From Pollenia angustigena (taxonomy: Eukaryota; Arthropoda; Insecta; Diptera; Polleniidae), in NCBI GenBank assembly GCA_930367215.1, contig OV884059.1:7216945-7280944 (forward strand): a stretch of 64,000 bases of DNA. Direction: 5' to 3'. The notes under the pieces were generated by a model, which ran no database searches, was not told the DNA's origin, and saw nothing but the letters and a program-made list of their open reading frames with translations. Positions 57,625 through 64,000 of the stretch are shown one piece after another; positions within the stretch are counted from its first letter, which is position 1, and every line of letters starts with the position of its first letter. The position numbers and the translations under genes were made by a program.

Positions 57625-58343
57625 AAGCAGTGTTTCCAGGAGACTACTACTATAACACTCGAAAATTCTCAAAGCCCCTGCTTAGAAGAAAATAAATTCT
57701 TTTGAATCAACGGTTATCAAACAGGGATCCGTAGACTTCTTAAGGTTTGTGACAAATTATGTATTTTGTCATTCTATAAACAAATGTAAAAACATTACTA
57801 AATGGCAACATTGAATGCAAGCCACAAGCAATAGCGCAACCATCCTGTGTGAAAGCTCAAGTAAGACCGACTGACTGGCTTTATGTAATATATGAGCGCA
57901 CGTATGTGTGAGATTAAAATTAAAACCCCGGTACCTATTTCTGTTCCAGGACCATCTTTAAGAATTTCGGCCGACTCGGAATCTGAATGGATCTAAATAT
58001 GTATGTCCGTTAGCTGGCCGGCTGTCTATGTAAAGTTTTCTAAGCAAAGTACAAGTCGCCAAGTAAAGATTATTTGTTAAGTGTGAACATACCTTAAGGC
58101 ATTTTATTTTATCTGCGAAAAATTTGTCACGTAAGTAAAATTTAATTAAGCTTATCAAATTGAATAAAAAACAAGTAAGAGTGCTATATTCGGCTGTGCT
58201 GAATCTTATATACCCTTCACCATTGTGCGAGCAGAATACAGAGCAACTAGACTAAAACTAAATAAAACTGGTAAATATTTTTTTAAAATAAGAGACAACC
58301 GGTTTTGAACTTCGCTTTTCATAAGGACCCAGAATATACATAC
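57625..58343. other. Non-coding stretch with deleted copy of the 50.8-kb dispersed repeat
   Basis: From about 58,174 (AGAGTGCTATATTCGGCTGT) to about 58,340 (GGACCCAGAATATACAT) are the two ends of the repeat seen at 50,842-51,808, inverted and with the tandem middle missing. The Gypsy-type LTR starts right after it. Confidence 0.5.
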
Positions 58344-58603
58344 TGTGACGACAAGTTTTGTGGGACAAAACTCGGGCAAACCCTGTTAGGCTCCTTAGAT
58401 TTTTTTTAATCAAATATAACTTGCTTTTTGTACCACACTGTACATAACGGGCAGGAATGTGAGTTATAAAATAACGACCAACAACACTACACAATAAACA
58501 AGCTACACTAACAAAACACGCAATCGCGACAAACAAGTTAACAAGTAAAACTAACAACACACACAACAAACAAGTAACAATAACAAAGCAAGCAGTTTTA
58601 CAT

Positions 58604-58760
58604 AGCGTTTACATTTGCCAGTACTGGCAAGACATTAGCAATTCATTCAAACTTTTTCAATAATACATAAACACTTTTACAGCTATTTTGTTTTTGCATT
58701 GTTTTGCCAACTAATATGTATATGCTTACTGTCTTGCCAGTACTGGCAAATGTAAACGCT
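58604..58760. mobile_element. 157-bp element with perfect 31-bp inverted ends nested in the LTR
   Basis: AGCGTTTACATTTGCCAGTA... at the left is exactly the reverse complement of the right end for 31 bp. Each end contains the 16-bp palindrome TTGCCAGTACTGGCAA. There is no coding sequence. It is probably a MITE that landed in U3, upstream of the TATA box. Confidence 0.75.
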
Positions 58761-58873
58761 GTGTTAAACGTAAACAACAAGCAACAACATATACATAGGA
58801 CAAGTAAAGAGACATAACAACAACAACTACAGGTACTGATTGATGTTAATGTAAAATAATAATCCGAATTTAG

Positions 58874-58910
58874 TATAAAAAGGGCAACATAAACGATGAA
58901 CAATCACTTG
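58874..58910 (+). promoter_or_regulatory. LTR core promoter of the gag-only element
   Basis: TATAAAAAGG begins at 58,874 and TCACTT has its A at 58,906, 32 bp downstream. Transcription is expected to start there, about 65 bp before the tandem array. Confidence 0.65.
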
Positions 58911-58970
58911 TTATCCAGCCGAGCTCAAGAACACATCAGGTAAGCGAAGTAGCAATTCTAGTAAAACAAA

Positions 58971-60302
58971 CCCAGTAGACAATTTCACCGCGTGGTTTTC
59001 TAACACAGAGTGAAATTCTAGTAACACAACCCAGTAGACAATTTCACCGCGTGGTTTTCTAACACAGAGTGAAATTCTAGTAAAACAACCCAGTAGACAA
59101 TTTCACCGCGTGGTTTTCTAACAGAGTGAAATTCTAGTAACACAACCCAGTAGACAATTTCACGGCGTGGTTTTCTAACACAGTGTGAAATTCTAGTAAT
59201 ACAACCCAGTAAACAATTTCACCGCGTGGTGTTCTAACACGGAGTGAAATTCGAGTAATACAACTCAGTAGACAATTTCACCGCGTGGTGTTCTAACACA
59301 AAGTGAAATTCTAGTAATACAACCCAGTAGACAATTTCACCGCGTGGTTTTCTAACACAGAGTGAAATTCTAGTAACACAACCCAGAAGACAATTTAACC
59401 GCGTGGTTTTCTAACACAAAGTGAAATTCTAGTAATCGAAGAAATAAATAAAAAAAAAAAAAAAAAAAAACAACCCAGTAGACAATTTCACCGCGTGGTT
59501 TTCTAACACAGAGTGAAATTCTAGTAAAACAACCCAGTGGACAATTTCACCGCGTGGTTTTCTAACACAGAGTGAAATTCTAGTAACACAACCCAGTAGA
59601 CAATTTCACCGCGTGGTTTTCTAACACAGAGTGAAATTCTAGTAAAACAACCCAGTGTACAATTTCGCCGCGTGGTTTTCTAACACAGAGTGAAATCCTA
59701 GTAAAACAACCCAGTAGACAATTTCACCGCGTGGTTTTCTAACACAAAGTGAAATTCTAGTAAAACAACCCAGTAGACAATTTCACCGCGTGGTTTTCTA
59801 ACACAGAGTGAAATTCTAGTAAAACAACCCAGTGGACAATTTCACCGCGTGGTTTTCTAACACAGAGTGAAATTCTAGTAACACAACCCAGTAGACAATT
59901 TCACCGCGTGGTTTTCTAACACAGAGTGAAATTCTAGTAAAACAACCCAGTAGACAATTTCGCCGCGTGGTTTTCTAACACAGAGTGAAATCCTAGTAAA
60001 ACAACCCAGTAGACAATTTCACCGCGTGGTTTTCTAACACATAGTGAAATTCTAGTAAAACAACCCAGTAGACAATTTCACCGAGTGGTTTTCTAACACA
60101 GAGTGAAATTCTAGTAAAACAACCCAGTAGATAATTTCACTGCGTGGTTTTCTAACACAGAGTGAAATTCTAGTAACACAACCCAATAGACAATTTCACC
60201 GCGTGGTTTTCTAACACAGAGTGAAATTCTAGTAATACAACCCAGTGGACAATTTCACCGCGTGGTTTTCTAACACAGAGTGAAATCCTAATAACCAACA
60301 AA
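58971..60302 (+). repeat. 59-bp tandem array, about 22 copies
   Basis: Units start CCCAGTAGACAATTTCACCG and end GTGAAATTCTAGTA plus AACACAA or AAAACAA. Starts fall at 58,971, 59,030, 59,089, 59,146, 59,205 and so on at 59-bp steps to 60,241, with a degenerate copy after that. Units 10-14 and 15-19 share the same variants in the same order (GTGG, then a CGCCGCG unit), so a five-unit, 295-bp block was duplicated. Each unit holds AATTTCAC and GTGAAATT, able to form an 8-bp hairpin in RNA. A TCGAAGAAATAAATAAAA...poly(A) block (about 59,437-59,471) interrupts the array after unit 8. Confidence 0.9.
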
Positions 60303-60743
60303 TACCCAGTAGAAATTTTCCCAGCGTGTTTTCCTAACACCAAGCAAAAATAACCAGTAGAGCATTTCACGAAAGTGAGATTTTAGAACAGCCCGAAATA
60401 TCCCGTAGTGAAAACCCCAGAAGAGTTTTCCCCAAAATCCCCCGTATCAAGCGGCATAACGAAGTTTCCATGCACTGGGATTGATACCAGCTTAAGCAGC
60501 CAAGTTACTACAGGAACAAGACGAGAAAGGACATAACACGGAAGGAGTGCTGAGGCAGTATAACCGGAAACACAACACAACAAATTATAAATTACTGTGC
60601 TCTTAACTTGTAAACTAGAATAAGAATAATACTAATAAACTTATTGAATTTGTTGTGAAAATAAACAAAATCAACACGTGTCATATTTTCTTGTAACGAA
60701 CCTGGACAAAGGCTGAGTATACCCAAAATAAAGTCGTTACAAG

Positions 60744-60761
60744 TGGCGCCCGAGCAGGGAC
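60744..60761 (+). other. Primer binding site, lysine-tRNA type
   Basis: TGGCGCCCGAGCAGGGAC lies two bases after the LTR end. It is nearly identical to the lysine-tRNA primer site of other retroelements. Confidence 0.85.
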
Positions 60762-60801
60762 ATCAACAGGAAAATTACACAGAAAGTAACAAAGAAGCAA
60801 G

Positions 60802-61929
60802 ATGGTCAAAACCAACTGGGTGTACAGTTTGAAAAAAGAAGAGCTGGTAGCCTATGCCGAAGAATTAGAATTGGAATCGAGTGGCACAGTGGAGGAAATA
60901 CGGAGACGGTTTTCTGAATTCATTAAAGGCGGTGATCATCAACCCGATGAACTGTTACGGCTCGAGCAATTGGAGCAGAAACATGGGAAAGCAGCATCGC
61001 CAGCTAAACCAGAAACAATAACCGGCAGTAGCGGCACGGGAGTCGCGTTCACAATCCCCCACATTCAGGTATGCGATACCGAAACCGCAGGTGGCATGTA
61101 CAGGAACCAGCCAAATGAACAGCAGGTACCGACACCTTACAAAGAACAACGGCAGGATGAGCGAGCAGAATACTTACAGGCTATTGAACAAGTTAGAAAG
61201 TGGTCTTTTAAGTTTGACGGCAGCAAGGACCCCATCGAATGGATCGAACGGGTGGAGGAACTGGCAAACGTATATGAAATATGCTTGAATTTACTTCCCC
61301 GTACCATGCCAGAGTTACTCAGGGACTTCGCCCTATCATGGTACCGCAACAACAATAGGAGCTGGACCTCGTGGAATAACTTCAGACACGACTTCCTGGC
61401 ATTTTTCTTACCGTCAGGCTACCTCAATAAATTAGAAGACACGATACGGGACAGGAAACAGCAGCCGGGCGAGTCGTTCAAAACATATATGGTACAATTA
61501 CAGGATTTGATGAGACAAGCCGGATATAGTGAGGAACAAAAACTAGAGAGGCTATACGGCAATACCACGACTGGATACAGGCTGTATATAAAACGGCAAG
61601 ATTTCCATACCCTGCATGAATTATCTAGACTGGCAGAAGACTACGAAGAAGTACAGGCACGAAATCACCCTAAACCGATAGTGCCACAGAGGAGAGATCC
61701 AGAAGGAAATCACCAGCAAAGCACTTCAAGAAACACCACGGAAAACACAAATAGGGCAAGGCAAGTCAACCCCAGTATTGTATGCCGACGATGTGGTCAA
61801 GAAGGGCATGTCTACAGGAATTGCCAAAACGAGCAAAAATTATTTTGTTGGGACTGTGGGCAACCAAACGTGAAAACCATAGAATGCAGAAGAAGACAGG
61901 CGGGAAACTCTCAGGGGCCTCATCAGTAA
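60802..61929 (+). CDS. gag: Gag polyprotein of the gag-only element
   Basis: An intact 375-codon frame. Residues 6-42 (WVYSLKKEELVAYAEELELESSGTVEEIRRR, shown in part) have the SAP-like helix pair also seen in the 25-kb gag. Residues about 133-285 are the capsid-like region (WSFKFDGSKDPIEWIERVEE...WYRNNNRSW...FFLPSGYLNKLED). A zinc knuckle Cys-x2-Cys-x4-His-x4-Cys lies at 328-341, followed by a second, His-less knuckle (C349, C352, C362, with Val at the His position), as in several insect Gag proteins. It starts at the first ATG after the primer site. The protease frame overlaps from 61,782 in -1. It is the only complete protein gene of the element and should still form Gag if transcribed. Confidence 0.85.
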   Translation: MVKTNWVYSLKKEELVAYAEELELESSGTVEEIRRRFSEFIKGGDHQPDELLRLEQLEQKHGKAASPAKPETITGSSGTGVAFTIPHIQVCDTETAGGMYRNQPNEQQVPTPYKEQRQDERAEYLQAIEQVRKWSFKFDGSKDPIEWIERVEELANVYEICLNLLPRTMPELLRDFALSWYRNNNRSWTSWNNFRHDFLAFFLPSGYLNKLEDTIRDRKQQPGESFKTYMVQLQDLMRQAGYSEEQKLERLYGNTTTGYRLYIKRQDFHTLHELSRLAEDYEEVQARNHPKPIVPQRRDPEGNHQQSTSRNTTENTNRARQVNPSIVCRRCGQEGHVYRNCQNEQKLFCWDCGQPNVKTIECRRRQAGNSQGPHQ

Positions 61930-63283
61930 GGGTAGATGAGCCCGGTGGCGATAAACCCTATCAGTACGACCCGAAACTCAGCACCTTTTATATTCACGAA
62001 GGACACATGTTTTTAAAAATCAACGTAAATGGGCAGGAAGCAAAAGCGATGATCGACACTGGGGCATCTAGAAGTTTTATTAGTTGACAATGCGCAGAGA
62101 GGCTCACCAAGGGAAAGGAACTATTTCAGAGCGAGGTAATTGTTTCATTAGCCGATGCATCCCAAACTAGAGTACAGGAGGGCGTGAGGGCGACAGTTAC
62201 TTGTGGAAATAAAAGATTACAAATAGATTTATTGATATTGCCAAAAATACTGGATAATATAATTTTGGGAATGGATTTCTTGACGGCGGTGGGCACAACA
62301 CTAAAATGCGGAACGGTGGAAATCCAACTGGGCGGAGATCAAATGGTGACAAACGTCGAGAGGGTACGACTTACGGGAATATCGGAGGACGAAGGTAATG
62401 TGGTAGTGGACACTTTATCCCGGGAGCCATTAGACACCCTTTGTACCACCACTATAGAATCCGGAAACGAAATATGTGCCTGGTTGGGGCGGAAAATCAA
62501 AGAAGTTCAGGAAAACCCAGAGAAGTTCTCCGATTTTATCGTGGAAAACGGTAATTTGTATCGGCATATTCCTAGTCAGAACGAGGTCGAAGGTTGCACA
62601 CCTTGGAAGCTATGTGTGCCAAAGCACCTCCGGCAGCGAATTCTACAGGAAAATCACGATCAACCAGGGGCAGGACACATGGGAATACGGAAGACCATCG
62701 CCCGAGTTTGCAACCGCTACTATTGGCCAGGTCTATTCAGGCAAGTGACGAACTACGTAAGGAGCTGCGGTTTATGTCAACGGTGCAAAGTCAACCAGCA
62801 AAGGGACGAAAAGAAAAAAATAGCTCCGATAGCGGTGTCGACCTCACACCGGACGACGAAGAGGAACTTTCCCCTACCAACTGCTCGCAACCAGTCTCCC
62901 ACGTACACCCAGAGGACCTTACGACGGAACTGGAACAGGCAGTGGAAGAATGGTATGGAGACGACATCATCTCGATCAATACCGACACGACGTGGAGCGA
63001 TTTAGGAGAAACTCCATGAGCCCCGACTGAATCCCCAGCAGCAGTCACCATTGAAACTCTCAGTGTAGGGCACGTGTCTCAAGGTCTGGAGTTTGGAAAT
63101 AACATAGGCAATCACACCGGTGAGCCATTACCGACGGAGCTATGGACCTATGTCATAGATCTTATACAAGATCCAAATCGCAAGGGAAGGTTAAATTTTC
63201 TAAAACTTGTCGGTGAGAAAACATATAGAATAAGAATATCCAAATTTGGTTCCGCTACCGTAAGGTATTGGGACAAAAAATAA
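61782..63283 (+). pseudogene. pol: Deleted pol remnant: protease, integrase zinc finger, C-terminal part
   Basis: One frame runs through protease (IDTGASRSF at about 62,052-62,078, a TGA at 62,085, then LPKILDNIILGMDFL). Without shifting it jumps near 62,395 to EGNVVVDTLSRE, the stretch that normally follows RNase H. All of reverse transcriptase and RNase H is gone. Next come the linker and the integrase HHCC zinc finger (H...H...CGLCQRCK, about 62,655-62,790). A second junction after KVNQQ skips the integrase catalytic core and passes to another frame: acidic SSDSGVDLTPDDEEELSP, one TGA at 63,017, and TELWTYVIDLIQDPNRKG to 63,283. The in-frame first junction suggests an internal deletion of a read-through polyprotein. 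Confidence 0.8.
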
Positions 63284-63341
63284 ATAAAACAACTGAGAAA
63301 AAAAATATATATATGGTGTTGCTTAATATTTTTTTCCCCCC

Positions 63342-63357
63342 GGAAGAAAGGGAGGAG
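63342..63357 (+). other. Polypurine tract
   Basis: GGAAGAAAGGGAGGAG directly before the 3' LTR. Confidence 0.8.
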
Positions 63358-63489
63358 TGTGACGACAAGTTTTGTGGGACAAAACTCGGTCACACCCTGT
63401 TAGGCTCCTTAGATTTTTTTTAATCAAATATACCTTGCTTTTTGTACCACACTGTACATAACGGGCAGGAATGTGAGTTATAAAATAAC
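63358..63489 (+). repeat. 3' LTR, truncated to 132 bp
   Basis: It matches 58,344-58,475 with about three mismatches, then switches abruptly to unrelated sequence after TTATAAAATAAC. The rest of the LTR, including its promoter and array, is absent. Confidence 0.85.
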
Positions 63490-63507
63490 AATTACACACT
63501 ACTTAAC

Positions 63508-63693
63508 ACACACAAATTAACTACGATATTTTTAAAAATGCTCTGAAACTAAAAAAGGACAACCGAATTAAAAACACCTACTCTCTACGAGGTATTGTAT
63601 ATATAAAACTTTATGGTAATGATGAAGCAGTACGTATTGAAAACCCTGAGGAGCTGAATCAGTTATTTCTCGTGCCACAAGCTGCCCAATAAT
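63508..63693 (+). pseudogene. FP-domain ORF fragment
   Basis: An open stretch without an ATG reads IFKNALKLKKDNRIKNTY, then SLRGIVYIKL, then DEAVRIENPEELNQLF, and stops at 63,691. The pattern of a basic helix, a 'xxGxVYxKxxxxxxxxRIxxxxxL' hairpin and a short tail is that of the FP25K-like C-terminal domain, common in insect transposable-element ORF1 proteins and their host-domesticated relatives. The N-terminal part is not present: the truncated LTR abuts it. It is probably the tail of another element into which, or next to which, the LTR element was broken. Confidence 0.5.
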
Positions 63694-64000
63694 TTTGTTG
63701 TAGTCAACGATGAAGATTCATCAAATGCTTTAGTACTTATTATATTTGCTAACTATATTTGCTTTTTTTTTCTTATTTTAATAAAAAAAAAATTCCATAT
63801 GTTTAATGTTACTCTTTATCCTGTAACTACAATACATATATTTTCAAATTTTTGTTATAATAACGTAATACGTTTTATCATGTGCTGCGCTGCTTTAAGC
63901 CGGTATGGTAATAAACTATCTCGATAACGGTCAGTGGAGTTCTAGAGACGGTATGAGCACTATCTTAAAAAGTTTAGTAAAGCAATATAACGGTTTTAGA
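63694..64000. other. Non-coding window end
   Basis: AT-rich with a poly-A run near 63,783. No gene or element end recognised. Confidence 0.4.

Larger units (their letters stand above)
58344..60741 (+). repeat. 5' LTR (2,398 bp) with internal 59-bp repeat array
   Basis: It starts TGTGACGACAAGTTTTGTGG, the same as the 3' LTR start at 63,358, and ends GTCGTTACA just before the primer site. It contains a nested TIR element (58,604-58,760), the promoter (58,874-58,909) and the tandem array (58,971-60,302), which is therefore in the transcribed leader. Confidence 0.85.
58344..63489 (+). mobile_element. Gag-only deletion derivative of an Osvaldo-like LTR retrotransposon
   Basis: A 2.4-kb 5' LTR, lysine-type primer site, intact gag, first part of protease, then direct junctions that skip reverse transcriptase, RNase H and the integrase core, an acidic C-terminal frame, polypurine tract, and a 3' LTR cut after 132 bp. 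LTR ends TGTGACGAC/GTCGTTACA match those of the element at 23.9 kb, and gag is a relative of the same family. The loss of the 3' LTR means this copy itself can no longer complete a cycle. The deletion structure could have been propagated by an intact relative. Confidence 0.85.

Noticed and set aside
58971..60302. Evenly spaced repeats resembling a CRISPR array
   Set aside because: Units are head-to-tail without unique spacers, and the setting is a eukaryotic LTR.

Overview
This window is AT-rich nuclear DNA of a higher fly (Diptera). The signs are a 62-nt intron with standard GT/AG borders, core promoters with a TATA box and an arthropod TCAGT initiator exactly 32 bp apart, and LTR retroelements with lysine-tRNA primer sites like the Osvaldo/Ulysses group. 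It is mostly transposable elements and decayed repeats. Only two stretches look like host coding sequence: a minus-strand first exon with a signal peptide (6,540-6,833), and the last two exons of a somatomedin-B/thrombospondin (SBSPON-like) protein on the plus strand (55,254-55,868).

Left part (1-20.6 kb): remnants of non-LTR retrotransposons (1-340; 2,526-3,137 with a 14-bp target duplication; a related 3' end near 20.1-20.5 kb), a dead mariner transposase (5,219-5,868), a 1.3-kb non-autonomous hAT element with 8-bp duplications (15,097-16,400) and three MITEs. There is also about 4.8 kb of decayed minisatellite in four blocks, whose ~31-36-bp monomers share a palindromic TTTTCTAWAGAAAA core.

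Middle (about 20.67-50.84 kb): one giant palindrome with arms of about 14-15 kb and its centre near 36,150. Each arm carries the same crippled Osvaldo-like Gypsy element (left 23,904-30,094; right, reversed, 41,350-49,454). Both copies have the same stop codons, frameshifts and deletions, so the element was inserted and already dead before the arms became two. The arms later diverged: the right one has a 1.9-kb non-LTR insertion inside the 5' LTR, and the left one has a 272-bp TA-targeted MITE, a 1.8-kb insertion and extra tandem copies. The axis lies inside a small foldback repeat that occurs twice more in the window.

Right part (50.84-64 kb): a dispersed repeat with about four 155-bp tandem units, a ~710-bp direct duplication, and a broken gene whose product resembles the RAG1/Transib DDE core and which has a textbook core promoter. 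Then come the SBSPON-like exons, a MITE, and a second Osvaldo-like element (58,344-63,489). That element keeps an intact gag and a 2.4-kb LTR containing about 22 copies of a 59-bp hairpin-forming repeat. It has lost reverse transcriptase, RNase H and the integrase core, so it is a gag-only deletion derivative. A fragment of an FP-domain ORF closes the window.

All identifications are from reading the sequence; no database search was run. The order and identity of domains in the retroelements are secure. Clade names, the RAG1-like call and the SBSPON call rest on remembered family patterns.
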